64,000 nucleotides of DNA from Craterostigma plantagineum (Eukaryota; Streptophyta; Magnoliopsida; Lamiales; Linderniaceae). A model generated the notes under the pieces. That model had not been told where the DNA came from, ran no database searches, and saw only the letters and a list, made by a program, of their open reading frames with translations. The stretch is taken from NCBI GenBank assembly GCA_027422505.1, contig JAPQWV010000305.1:656001-720000 (forward strand), in the 5' to 3' direction. The translations under genes and the position numbers were made by a program. Below, in pieces: positions 35,042 through 46,430 of the stretch (positions are counted from its first letter, which is position 1; the number at the start of each line of letters is the position of its first letter).

Positions 35042-35799
35042 TGTTAGAAATCGTGAATTTAAAGATTACAGATTAACAGTTTTGGTGATTAGACTCAACT
35101 TAATAGAGTATACCAGTTAGACATAAGTGAAATCGGATATCAGCCAGCAGTTCAACAAGTGCAACCAAAAATCGGATCGAGATTGCTACCGAAAGCTCAT
35201 CGAAGACCGGATTGTGGATACCAGACGACGTGCCACGTGGACAAAGATTCAAATTTATTCAAGGAGCAACAAGATGAAGACTTCTGACATGAAATTAATT
35301 CAAGGCTGCCAAGAGGAGTCAAGTTGAAGTCAAGCCAAGCTTAAAACGGAATAAAGCAAATGGCACAGCACGAACTGCATCGAAGACCGGACAGACCCAT
35401 TTTGGGTAAAAGGCATTAAATGTGTCTGATACGAGGAGCACTGTGTATTGGAGTTTATCTGAGTATAATCGGGGGTGTACTGTGTGAGTCTAGCTAAGAA
35501 GGTTGTACAATGGGGTTTGTTAGAAACCGATTCTAGTAATAGCCTTTCCGAGGGAAGGGGGAGACGTAAGAGAATTTGCTCCAATATTCCATAACAACTC
35601 TCTGTATCCTTCGCAAACAAACACACACACACACACATACACATCCCATCGCACCTTCGGTTTCAGTCACAACTGACTGATCTCAGTTCCGCACAAGTTG
35701 CACCCAGAATATCAAGCACTGCTATCTAGCCTTAACCGGTTAAGAACCGAAAAACGACCAAGTGTTTAATCACCCCCTCTAAACTAATCGATCCTAACA
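35042..35799 (+). repeat. Copia D 3' LTR, 758 bp
   Basis: Begins TGTTAGAAATCG directly after the polypurine tract and ends GATCCTAACA, giving complementary tips tgttag/ctaaca. A CA repeat (cacacacacac) is at 35620-35636. There is no partner LTR in the window. Confidence 0.85.
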
Positions 35800-35872
35800 G
35801 TACTAAACATGAGAAACATGCAAAAGATGATGTTACAACATTATTTTGATGACGAAGATGATGATCATTACA

Positions 35873-35922
<50 letters not shown>

Positions 35923-35985
35923 CGTTATTATTATTATTATTATTATTGTTGTTGTTATCATTATTGTTGTTGTTGTTGTTGTTGC
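35873..35985 (+). repeat. TTA/TTG trinucleotide microsatellite
   Basis: About 20 consecutive tta units with a few changes, then ttg units. It creates an apparent tyrosine- and cysteine-rich frame that is not a gene. Confidence 0.95.
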
Positions 35986-36970
35986 TTGATCGATCCTAAA
36001 AAACATAGTTTTTCTTTCATCTACTCATCATTGAGTTTGTTTAGTATAACTGTAATTTCAAGTTTTAAATTACTCCAAATATTTAAATGATCCTCCATAT
36101 CATGATGGTGTGATATTTTTAATCTTATGGATGGAATTGTTTGTTATTTTTACATTCCTACATTATATACTCTTCTCCCGAATTTAAATTAGCATTTTGA
36201 ATGCAATATATATATATATATATATATACATATATATATGATGTTTTATAAAAATAAAGATTTATAACAAGCTTAAAAAATCAAAAGATATTGAAACAGA
36301 TGAACGGTAATATGTATATGGCCAAATATGATGAGAGAAACGCAAAAGTAGTGATCTTTTTGAAATAGAAGTGCAAATATAGTTAACTTTTTAACAGTGT
36401 TGCAAAACTAAGCAACTTTTTCACTTTTAACTATTATTTTTATTACTTTGACAACCAAACTATTTGAAATTACAATTCCCCACCTCATTACTACTAATGC
36501 AATATTTTATTGATAATTATATTTTTAACCGCAATTATATTCAATCACTTTCCAATAAAACATCTCTAAACCTAATCCCCTTTGCATTGACTCAGATCAA
36601 GCAGCATCGAGAATCTCTTCCATTAATAGAACATCAATCTTTAGAGAATCATTATTTTACTATCAGTGTTTATTATTTAAAAAAGAATATCAGAAGAATA
36701 AGAAAACATAATCGAACGTTCCTTTAAAGTTATCATTGATGACAGAGACAACCACACCACCAATCTACACTAACTTCGAACAAATATCATCGTTTATCAT
36801 GCTAGTTTCTCCGTTCCGTATAACTAATTTATTTTATTTTGTTTTAAGAATCATCTTTTTTGACATTTGCCTTTGTTCCTGAAAATTCAGTTTTCAATTT
36901 GCATAATTCAGTTATTTGGACGCTATATTGGGGTGACAATTTAATCACAGTTGGCAAATCTGAAAGATAG

Positions 36971-37263
36971 TTGAATATTTTCACGCGATGTTTCGTTCGA
37001 TCCATGTTGACTCAATTGCGAGAAAATAGTGGATTGGATGATAGTTTATTGAAGATATATGTGCAGTATATGGCGATAGATTATACAAATAGTGTTACAT
37101 CTTATTTCCATGACATACAGTTCGCCCATACAACACAGTTACTAGGACAACAGTTGTTGTTGCTCCGGGTAAACCAGGTCGTCGCCATCAAGTTTATCAA
37201 ATATCGTTCTTATACGCGTGGCGAGTGGTTGGTTTACAAAATTCCATGCTCACATGCAATGCA
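36971..37263 (+). pseudogene. MULE transposase C-terminal fragment (degenerate SWIM zinc finger)
   Basis: The frame ends RSYTRGEWLVYKIPCSHAMQ, then a GT donor at 37264. This is the C-terminal half of a SWIM finger (family form CxC..W.VYKIPCSHAMxVC). The first Cys pair has become non-Cys residues. Splicing to cag|gtgtgc at 37570 or 38586 would add VCKYF, which completes the motif. The downstream exon at 38587-38797 (VCKYFKVDPYEYVVDDFG..) has the sequence expected to follow. A full transposase would be several times longer. Confidence 0.6.
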
Positions 37264-37287
37264 GGTATGTGATGAAATCATAATATT

Positions 37288-37582
37288 GTTATGTTTTTGT
37301 TGTTATAATATTAAGGTTGAGGGGGTTAGGATAAACCGTCAATTGGTCTGTTTAATTGACCAATCAGATTTTTCTACATCTATTTAAAAAAAAATAAAGA
37401 CTTACTAAGCAATGTACCTTCCATAACCTCATAATAACTACCAAATTCTATTTTTAGCATATTACATATTAAAACTATTTAATAATAATTAACTTTTTTT
37501 TCAGACACATAGAGTGTGCTAGAAATACTACTTCTTATTATTGAAACTTGTTGCTATATTTTGCTTCAGGTGTGCAAGTATT
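37288..37582 (+). repeat. direct repeat of about 296 bp, copy 1 (MULE intron)
   Basis: Nearly identical to 38302-38602, from ttgttatgtttttgttg to gtgtgcaagtatttta. It contains most of the transposase intron and the start of its next exon. It lies on the left of the Copia gag fragment. Confidence 0.92.
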
Positions 37583-38301
37583 TTAATTTTGAAACTCGTG
37601 GATTGACTACCTAACCTTCGTTAGGCTCTTTTGCACAACGATTAAGCTGAAGATGGGTTGTTATTATTTAATTTTTTAATCATTATTAAAGCTAAAAATT
37701 GTGAGTTAATTCAATCATTGTTCTCTTTCAGCTGAGATGGTCGGTGTTGCGACTACGAACTCTGCCATGAACAACATTCCTAAACTAAGTGGAATGAACT
37801 TTGCTGCTTGGAAAAATAAATTGCTTATGGTTCTGGGTTGTCTGGACCTAGATTACGCTATTATTAATCCGCGTCCAGCTGAACTCACTGACGAGAGCTC
37901 TCGTCAGGACCACAGAGCTCACGAAAAGTGGGAGCGGACTAATCGCGTAAGTCTTATGGTCATGAAGAATGCAATCCCAGAGACCTTCTTAAGTATTGTG
38001 TCATCAGAGGCGACTGCAAAGGAGTTTCTCGATGCCCTACAGGAGCGTTTTGCAAAAAACGATAAGGCGGAGACAAGTGCTGCTTTACGCAAACTTGTTT
38101 CCATGAGGTATAAGGGCAACGGTAACATTCGTGAGTATATTCTCGAAATGGCGGATTTAGCCACTAAGCTGAGAGCACTCAAGCTCGAACTTCCTGAGGA
38201 TTTGGTTGTTCATTTGGTGCTTGTCTCTCTCCCTGCACACTACAGTCAATTCGAGGTGAGCTATAATTGTCAGAAGGAAAAATGGACAATTAATGAGCTA
38301 T
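37583..38301 (+). pseudogene. Copia gag fragment inside the MULE
   Basis: From ATG at 37737 the frame reads MVGVATTNSAMNNIPKLSG, NFAAWKNKLLMVLGCLDLD, KWERTNRVSLMVMKNAIPE, RFAKNDKAETSAALRKLVSM, YKGNGNIREYILEMADLA, LVVHLVLVSLPAHYSQFEVS and KEKWTINEL. That is the N-terminal half of a plant Copia gag (UBN2 type), intact and without stops for about 190 residues. It then runs straight into the second copy of the direct repeat, giving a fused tail (LLCFCCYN..). No LTR or primer site accompanies it. It differs from the gags of Copia A to E in this window. Confidence 0.85.
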
Positions 38302-38602
38302 TGTTATGTTTTTGTTGCTATAATATTAAGGTTGAGGGGGTTAGGATAAACCGTCAATTGGTCTGTTTAATTGACCAATCAGATTTTTCTACATCTATTT
38401 AAAAAAAAATAAAGACTTACTAAGCAATGTACCTTCCATAACCTCATAATAACTACCAAATTCTATTTTTAGCATATTACATATTAAAACTATTTAATAA
38501 TAATTAACTTTTTTTTCAGACACATAGAGTGTGCTAGAAATACTACTTCTTATTATTGAAACTTGTTGCTATATTTTGCTTCAGGTGTGCAAGTATTTTA
38601 AA
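38302..38602 (+). repeat. direct repeat of about 296 bp, copy 2
   Basis: Second copy of 37288-37582. Here the exon after the intron continues correctly into VDPYEYVV, so this is probably the original 3' junction and copy 1 the duplicate. Confidence 0.92.
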
Positions 38603-40062
38603 GTTGATCCATATGAATACGTTGTAGATGATTTTGGAATTGAAGTATTGGAGGCAACGTATTCTTATCAATTTGATCAATTAGTTGAATATTATGCAAC
38701 ACCGTTTTCTAGAAGTTTATCGTCTTTGAATTATTCTATTCAAAGGAACATTCGAATATGTTTTCTTATTCTTCTAATCTTCTTTATATTTTCTTAAAGC
38801 AATAAAATAACATTAATAAAAGAATGAGATTCTCTCTAATGCCGATTCTCATCGTTTGCAATGCAAAGGGAATTATGTTTGAATTAAAATGTGAAAAAAG
38901 TAATGAAATTTGTAATTTGAAATGGTTTTGTGGTCAAAGTGAAAAAAAAAAATGAAAAGTGAAAAGTTGCTTAGTTTTGCAACATTGTTAAAAAGCTAAC
39001 TATATTTGCAATTCTATGTTCAAAATATCACTAATTTTGCCTTTCTCTCCAAATATGATTCTTAACATCAACCTACGTGTCATAGGTGATTACACAAATA
39101 CAAAATTTTAATATTACATTGATATGAAAAATAGAATCACTCCAAAACAAACACAAATCAAGAATACGGTAATACTCACACCACATGTTAGATTACCTCA
39201 AACACACGCCCTCTATTTCCTCTACATAGAGGTATTGCTTTGCGGGTTAAAAATAAAAAGGAAAATAGGCTAATAATAAAATTTAATGATGTGAATTGCC
39301 GAGAGAATGATGCAGCTAGTATTATTTTGAAGAACACTATTATAAAAGTAGATAACTTTTTTCATACCATTACAATAATAATTAATTTTTCAATTTTTAC
39401 TTAATATTATTTCTCTCTCCACCACACAACTATTTAAAATTACAATTTTCTATATTCATATTATTCATATAAGAAAAATAATTTCTCTTAATAATATTTA
39501 AGCCCTATACAGTTTAATCATTATTATTTTGCATTCTCTCAATTTACCATCGGGGATAAGACATGCATGATATTCTTCATTGGCATTGATATGAACAAAC
39601 ATTATTTAACGCATTAACAAACTAAAAAAACTCAAGAAAATTGTATAATCTATAGAAAATCAATTATTTTTTGTAACCAAAATCAATTTCGTTTATCCCC
39701 GTCTTTTCTCTCCAGTAGTAATTAGGATTCTGTACCAGATGACAATGGGAGTTCCAACGTGAGTCCTCTAATGGACACTCAAACTGATAAAAATATGTTG
39801 TCTTGAATATCTCAATTTTAAAATCAACTAGAACATATTAACACGGATCAATTTTAAAATCCTTGCAAACTAGTGATTTAGATCATGTTTTAGTTGAATG
39901 TTATTTTCTTAATATCTTCGATTTTAATTTTCTACTATGAAATTACAAAGATAAAAATATGAGATTTGTTAAAAAATATTCTAGTGAAAATATAATCATT
40001 ATATGTTGAGAATTTGAGATAATGATGGTGAAAAGAGCAATAGATTTGTGGTGAAAATGAAG

Positions 40063-40063
<1 letters not shown>

Positions 40064-40113
<50 letters not shown>

Positions 40114-40114
40114 G

Positions 40115-40139
<25 letters not shown>
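40064..40139. repeat. AAT trinucleotide microsatellite
   Basis: About 24 aat/ata units with one interruption. It gives a false polyisoleucine frame. Confidence 0.97.
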
Positions 40140-40147
<8 letters not shown>

Positions 40148-40180
40148 TAGAAAAGTGGATTAGTTTTGTAATAGTACTTG

Positions 40181-40268
40181 CTTTTGTAATAGTGTTATAT
40201 TACTTTTGTAATAGTGTTATATTATTTCTGTAATAGTGTTATATTACTTTTGTAATAGTGTTATATTA
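40181..40268. repeat. 22 bp minisatellite, four copies
   Basis: The unit cttttgtaatagtgttatat + ta is repeated exactly four times (88 bp), with one unit changed to tttctg. It lies about 250-340 bases upstream of the CPS start codon, within the MULE-like right end. Confidence 0.93.
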
Positions 40269-40448
40269 AAAATATTCGTACTTTGCCTTCATTCTGAAGA
40301 TCCATGCACCCATTAGGGGTAGTAGTCTCTTGGGAAGTCATTCCTTCTCATATCTTCCACCTTTAAATGCCATACACTTCTCTTGTCTTCCATTATTATT
40401 ATTACCTTATCTATTTCATCACTTGCTCTTTTTCTCTTACAACCCAAC

Positions 40449-40456
40449 TATAAAAA
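40449..40456 (+). promoter_or_regulatory. candidate TATA box of CPS
   Basis: tataaaaa 62 bases before the start codon. With transcription starting about 30 bases downstream, the leader would be short (about 30-40 bases) and runs through cacgcacatacacaca. A second weaker candidate, tttaaa, lies near 40361. Confidence 0.5.
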
Positions 40457-40517
40457 AGAACACGCACATACACACAAAGAGAAGCTCCAATCACCATTTA
40501 TACTACCAAGAATCAAC

Positions 40518-43488
40518 ATGGCCTCTCTTCTCCGACCATCCACCACCACCCTTCCCGGTGGTTTTTTGCCGGCGTTTCCCCTCCATTCAGGCTGTGGTAA
40601 GATATCCTTATGCTATATACAACACAAATTGCCTACGTAATATTATTATTGTTCTCCTTTTCCCCTGATATATTATTCTTAACCGCCCTTGGACCTACAT
40701 TCTCTACCTTAAAAAACGGTGAGTTAGACATCCTTAGCTTTTTCATTGTCTTGCTGATTGAGTCAAGGTGTAGAGAGGAAAACTTACAGTAGTCCGTCTT
40801 TATTTTACTACTTTTTCTTTCAAAAGATTGAATCTCTATCATTTCTTTTTCTCGTACTAAGCTACTCGAATTTACCATTTTGCATCCATTCTTTGCAGAC
40901 GCTAATTCTACTACGAAGAAATCTTCGTCGTTATTTCCTCCTTATTACTCCTCCAACCCTTCATCAGTCCAATGCTTCGCCATCTCAAAACCTCGTAGGC
41001 AAGGTAAGTTAATTAAAATCTTTTCCATCATAAATCATAAAAAGCCCTTAATTTCACTTCATTTGTACTAATAAGGTTATATAAACTGTGTCCGAAAAAG
41101 AAAAAAAAATATATGGGTTGTGTTACGCAGATTACTACACGGATGCAATCCATCAGAATACCTTACAACAACCACCCACAACAAAATGGATAGAGGACGA
41201 AAACGACGACGGTGTGCATCACAATAATAATCAGCCCATCTCATCAAAAAAGCTAGTAAACACAATTCGATGGATGCTGAAATCCATGGAAGACGGCGAA
41301 ATTACCGTTTCGCCCTACGACACGGCGAGGGTCGCCCTAGTCGATGACGTCAGCAACGGCGGAGGGCGGGTCCCACAGTTCCCTTCGACCCTCGAATGGA
41401 TTTCGAGCCATCAGCTCGAAGACGGCTCGTGGGGCGACGCAGCTTTGTTCTCAGTCTACGATCGAATCATAAGCACTTTGAGCTGCGTCGTGGCTTTGAG
41501 TTCTTGGAATTTGCATCCTCAGCAAAGCAGCAAAGGTTGTCTATTCTAGCTTTTCTCTTCCTTTTACTTTTGTCGGAAAATATGAAAGTTTTAATTTTTT
41601 TCACCAGGGATCATTTTCATAAGAGAGAATATGAACAAGTTAGCCGAGGAGAACAAAGAGCATATGCCAATTGGGTTCGAAGTTGCACTTCCATCGCTTA
41701 TGGAGATGGCGAAGAAGTTGGGCATAGATATCCCTTATGATTCTCCTGCCTTGGAAGAGATTTATGCAAGGAGAGACTTAAAGCTCAAAAGGTATGTGTA
41801 ATAATTGGAACACATATTATTTTATATGAGTAAATTTGATGTAAGAATATATGTGTATATAGGATACCGAAGGAGATGATTCACCAAGTTCCGACAACAC
41901 TGCTTCACAGCTTAGAAGGAATAATACTGTCAGAAGAACTCAACTGGGAAAAGCTTCTCAAGCTGCAATCTTTCGATGGGTCTTTCCTCTTCTCTCCATC
42001 TTCGACTGCCTTTGCTCTTCAGCAAACTAAGGATGATAATTGCCTGAGATATCTGTCCAAAATCGTCAAAAAATTCAATGGTGGAGGTAATAATAATTGT
42101 TGGGCTTTCTTCAGTGTTAACTTTATTTAATGTTTTTACTGTAATAAAATGATGATGTTCATAGTTCCCAATGTGTACCCTGTGGATCTTTTCGAGCGCC
42201 TATGGGCAGTAGATAGGCTGCAACGGCTTGGAATTTCTCGGTATTTTCAAACTGAAATTCAAGAATGTATTACCTATGTTCACAGGTATTGTTTAATACA
42301 TATTTATATATATATATGTAAATTAAGCAACGTAGCACACTGATTTCTTGAGAGATTAAATATAAAATTAAAATGATAAATTCAGATATTGGACGAATAA
42401 AGGGATATGCTGGGCAAGAAACTCGGAGGTACAAGACATTGATGACACGGCAATGGGGTTTAGGCTACTAAGGTTGCATGGGTACGATGATGTTTCTCCT
42501 AACGTGTTCGAAAATTTCGAGAAGGAAAAGGGCGGCGGAGAATTCTTCTGCTTCGCCGGGCAGTCGAACCAGGCGGTGACGGGAATGTACAATCTATACA
42601 GAGCTTCGCAAATAATGTTTCCCGGGGAAGATGTATTGGGACGGGCCCGCGAGTTCTCGGGAGCGTTCTTGCGGGAAAATCGAGACTGTAGTAATGGTCT
42701 TCTTGATAAGTGGATCATCACTAAAGATCTCCCGGGAGAGGTAAAACTTGTTCTTCTTTCTTTTTCCTTTTTTGGTTTTGCAAAATCAAGAAAACTGATT
42801 CATTTTGTCGAATTTCCAAGATTCACCTAAAAGGATTAGGTACAATCTTGTCTTACCTATCCAATTGGGTATAATTCAGATTCAGCATGTGACACAGTAA
42901 TTCACGATCTTTTCTTTCTTTTTTTTTTAAATTTAAAATTAAATAAAAAAAATTTGGTTTAAATAAATTACACAAAATAATAAAACCAATAAATTGCTTT
43001 GGTCTAGTGGTTAAGTTGATGGTATTTAACTTAATGGGCTTGGGTAATCCACCCAATCCCTAATTTTCATATTTTATAATTAACTTAGCTCACTATTTTA
43101 TTTTTATTCAAATTTGACAAACTCATAGATTTAATACTTGACATACAATTATTTGTAACAGCCCATGTAATTTACTTTTATTTACTTTTTACCCCTTAAT
43201 TTATATAATTATAGTTTAAAAAAGGTAATAAAAACTTGTATATTTTCCATATTATTTTATAAATTCATATAATATATATTTATTATGTTTAAGATAGCAT
43301 GTTTTACTCGGATTTGATTCCGGTTTTATGCCGGTTAAACAACTAAACTTAAACCACTAAAATTTCAAGCCCGCTTCGAAAACCCGGTTTCAGACCTTGG
43401 TTTAAACATGTGTGGACCAAGTGTCAAAATTTGAATGTGACTTGAGTTGTATTTATTTATTTTATGAAGAGTATATCATTTTTCTAGT

Positions 43489-43519
<31 letters not shown>

Positions 43520-46430
43520 CATATTTTGAGCATCTTATTTCACGTTTAGCCTGATTTCCTTGTTGCCTACCCTTAGACGCCTAAATTTTCTTAAATAAGT
43601 GGTCGTCGCGATTTGTGCTCAAGGACCTCTTTAGTCCCTAAACTCTAATAATGTAGAATGATCAATTTTACATAAAAGTTTAAGCTTGTAGAGTGTATCA
43701 TTTTTTTTTTTTAACTTTATGTATTATATGTCCAAGACGATTTATTAGTTTCCTATTTCGGTATAAATAAAATTTTCAACAAATGGCAGGTGGGATATGC
43801 ACTTGACGTTCCATGGTATGCTAGCTTGCCTAGACTAGAAGCGCGATTTTATTTGGAACAATATGGAGGAGAAGATGATGTTTGGATAGGCAAAACCTTA
43901 TACAGGTAACCCCCTTTTTTTTTAATTTAATTTCACTCTAGAGTATGTGTCGATAATAATTAGATAAGGGTTAACAAATGTGTTGCATGAGTGGTTAAAT
44001 CAATAATTCGAACTTAGCCTCAGTCCAAAAATGTAATTGTGGTGGAAAGCCGCAAACATATTTACTGATATAACCTCACATTTAATTTGTTGATGTGTGT
44101 GCATGTACTGCCGTATTAGATATGTATTATGGGGACAAGTTAGAGCTTCGACACAAACTTTAATCGTTGTCCTCAAGGAACCGGACATTATATTACTTCC
44201 TCCTTGAAGTTATCTGAAATATTACGTAAATAAAATTTACATTACTTGTCTTTCTCTTTGAATTGTTTCTTGGCTTGTTAGGAATTGTTATATATTGGAT
44301 TAATTAGTACTTATGCGTGAGAGGATATTCGTGTTCATCGTCTTGTCTCATATATCCATTTAATAATAATCCTATGAACAATAAAGTAGTATAATTTTGT
44401 TAAATGATAAGTTCACATAAGTTAAATATGACGTGGGTGTATTATTTATTATTCTTTTTCTAGTTCGGTCACGTCTAGGCTTATTTATTTCTTATCTGCA
44501 TAAGACGAACTTTTTTACGTGTCATTCTCATAATCCTGCGTGTTCGTGATGAATGACCAATTAACCTAAAAGTTTATACTTAAAGCAAGTGGAATCATAT
44601 ATTTTAAGTTTTATATATCTCCAATAAATTTATTAACCATTTGTATGCATTTCTATTTAAATAGTCATTTCATATTGTTTAAAAATTTCCCATAATCGAT
44701 GTAATAGTCTAGTACTATACTTTGTCATTAGGATGCCATATGTGAGCAATAATACCTACCTTGAGCTCGCGAAATTGGACTACAACAATTGCCAAGCTAT
44801 TCATCAGATGGAATGGAGGGGTATTCAAAAGTGAGAATATTATATTGTTATTCAACTTAATTCAACATTTAAATTAAATCATCAGTAATTGGATAATACT
44901 TCGTGATATTTGATTTTTATTTTTTATCATTATTTTTTTGGGGATAGATGGTACAGAAATTTTGATCTTGGACAGTTTGGGTTAAGCGTAGAGAGTCTAC
45001 TAAAAGTATATTACTTAGCTACCGCTAATGTCTTTGAGCCAGAGAAGTCGCAACAGCGACTTGCTTGGGCTAAGACAGCGATTTTAGTGGAAACCATTGA
45101 AAGAATTAAGGTTTCAGTGGAGCAGAAACGCGTCTTTATCCGAGAATTCGAGCATAGCAGCATCCTTAAATACACGAATGGAGCAAGGTAATCACATACT
45201 TTTAATTATATTTCCTTTTTTTTCTTAATAAGAATTGTTTCCAAAAACAATTACCTATATATGTTACCTTATCCCATGGCCTTTGTACTTTGTTTTGCCC
45301 TCCAAAACCCTATAAAACATTTTTTTTAAGTGTTGAATGATCATTCCACCTAAAAACTTAAATTTAAAGTGAGCACTATTTCACCAACTCTTGCATGCTT
45401 AGCAGTTGACACGAACACATTCTATTGTTTAAAAGTCGATTTAGATCCCAACCTATAATTATTAAATTACAAAATGTTCGTCGATTATTTTATAGGTACA
45501 AAACAAGAATTAGCCTAGTGGGGACATTGGTAAGAACTCTGAATCAGCTCTCATTGGATATTTTGTTGGCGTACGGCACAGACATTCACCAGAAACTCAA
45601 TCATTCGGTAATAATCATTAAATCAATTCCAACATTAATATTATCGTTATCATTCCATCATACTATATAATATTTATATTATTTCAGTGGCTAAAATGGC
45701 TAAAAACATGGGAACAAAGCGAAGACGACGTAGGAGGGGAAGGAAACGCAGAGCTTTTCGTCAGCACGTTGAACCTATGCGGTGGATTTATTAAAAATAC
45801 AAATCAGAAAAATAATAATACTACTAATAATTATATACTTGCTGCCGACGATGATGACGAATATCAGCAACTATTGTCACTAACCAATAAAGTCTGCCGT
45901 CAGCTTCGCTCGTTCCAAAAGGTTAGTCACATTGCATGTTTCAATAATATAATATATATACATATATTAAATTCTTGCAAGTTGATGGCATAGCTTTTAT
46001 CAAAGTGCTCAACGAGTTGTAGCTAGGGTTTTCTACAATTAGCAGCATTCTTCCACAAATAGTAATTTCCAAATACTCATTTTTACAGTTCTTGCCAAGG
46101 TTCTAAATAAAAAGTTCTCTCTCTCTCTCTCCCTCTTGCTTTGATATTATTTACAAATTGTGTTATTAGGTTCACTGTTGTTTGTTGACCGATGATGAGT
46201 GCATAGCTGACAAAGGAGGCATAATAAAAGATAATTATCAGATCGAATCAGACATGCAAGAGTTGGTGAAATTAGTGCTCACAAAATCATCAGTGAAAGA
46301 TGACTTATTAGATTTTGATGTCAAGAAAATATTTCTTACAGTGGCTAAGAGTTTCTACTACGCAGCTTATTTCAGCCCTGAAACGATGGATTCACATGCT
46401 CGAAAAGTGCTCTTTGAAAGGGTAATCTGA
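40518..46430 (+). CDS. CPS: class II diterpene synthase, ent-copalyl diphosphate synthase type
   Basis: Thirteen exons: 40518-40596, 40899-41003, 41131-41535, 41608-41791, 41863-42086, 42165-42285, 42386-42740, 43790-43905, 44732-44830, 44948-45187, 45496-45607, 45688-45921, 46170-46430. All introns are GT-AG and the 2535 coding bases give 844 residues. Residues 1 to about 65 are Ser/Thr-rich with few acids, a plastid transit peptide. The motifs are SPYDTAR (122-128, usual form SAYDTAW), QLEDGSWGD (156-164), LHS (272-274), PNV (334-336), DIDD (390-393, the catalytic DxDD) and [17 protein letters not shown]. There is no DDxxD, so it is class II only. It protonates geranylgeranyl diphosphate and cyclises it to a copalyl-type diphosphate in plastids. 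His273 and Asn335 are the base pair of ent-CPP synthases. Arg344 replaces the His kept in gibberellin CPS, which points to specialised metabolism. Trp128 changed to Arg is unusual. The ent product is inferred, not shown. Confidence 0.93.
42880..43404. mobile_element. diverged copy of the hAT-like element in CPS intron 7
   Basis: Intron 7 (42741-43789) is the longest in the gene. It holds ttggtctagtggttaag (43000-43016), a central AT-rich part in the same order as copies 1 and 2, and the same end: gattccggtttt..ccggttaaac..aaaacccggtttcagacctt. The GC-rich 5' end is not recognisable. The element does not disturb the splice sites. Confidence 0.65.

Larger units (their letters stand above)
29063..35799 (+). 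mobile_element. Copia D: Sirevirus-like element, 5' truncated
   Basis: Begins inside gag (no 5' LTR, no primer site) and runs through protease, integrase, RT and RNase H to a polypurine tract (aaaaagggagaaat, about 35028-35041) and a 3' LTR (35042-35799). All domains are broken by stops and shifts. A 1.5 kb segment lies between RNase H and the 3' LTR. It is joined at its 5' end to the integrase of Copia C. Confidence 0.85.
36333..39049 (+). mobile_element. Mutator-like element (MULE), 2717 bp, with long TIRs
   Basis: Flanked by a perfect 10 bp duplication caaatatgat (36323-36332 and 39050-39059). The terminal inverted repeats are about 95 bp: left 36333-36428, right about 38955-39049. Both begin gagagaaa and share gcaaatatagtta and tgttgcaaaactaagcaact. 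Inside are a SWIM-type transposase remnant, a duplicated intron of about 296 bp and a Copia gag fragment. The long TIRs and 9-11 bp duplication define Mutator. The catalytic DDE part is missing, so it is non-autonomous. Confidence 0.88.
39301..40290. mobile_element. diverged MULE-like remnant upstream of CPS
   Basis: The left part (gagagaatgatgc.. agtagataactttttcat.. aacaactatttaaaattacaatt) resembles the left end of the MULE at 36333-36480. The right part (aaaagtggattagttttgtaatag .. gtactttgccttcattc) resembles its right end on the opposite strand. The possible target duplication is poor (tgaattgcc against tgaagatcc). I call it an old relative of the neighbouring MULE. It ends about 230 bases from the CPS start codon. 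Confidence 0.4.

Noticed and set aside
35809..36090. Tyrosine- and cysteine-rich open frame
   Set aside because: It is the translation of a TTA/TTG microsatellite and has no family features.
40048..40233. Polyisoleucine open frame before CPS
   Set aside because: It is the translation of the AAT microsatellite.
40518..46430. Gibberellin-type (primary) CPS identity
   Set aside because: The His that marks gibberellin CPS is Arg here (residue 344). The identity is kept as an alternative only; the final answer needs phylogeny and assay.
44732..46430. Bifunctional (class I plus II) diterpene synthase
   Set aside because: No DDxxD motif exists in the C-terminal exons, so class I activity is not expected.
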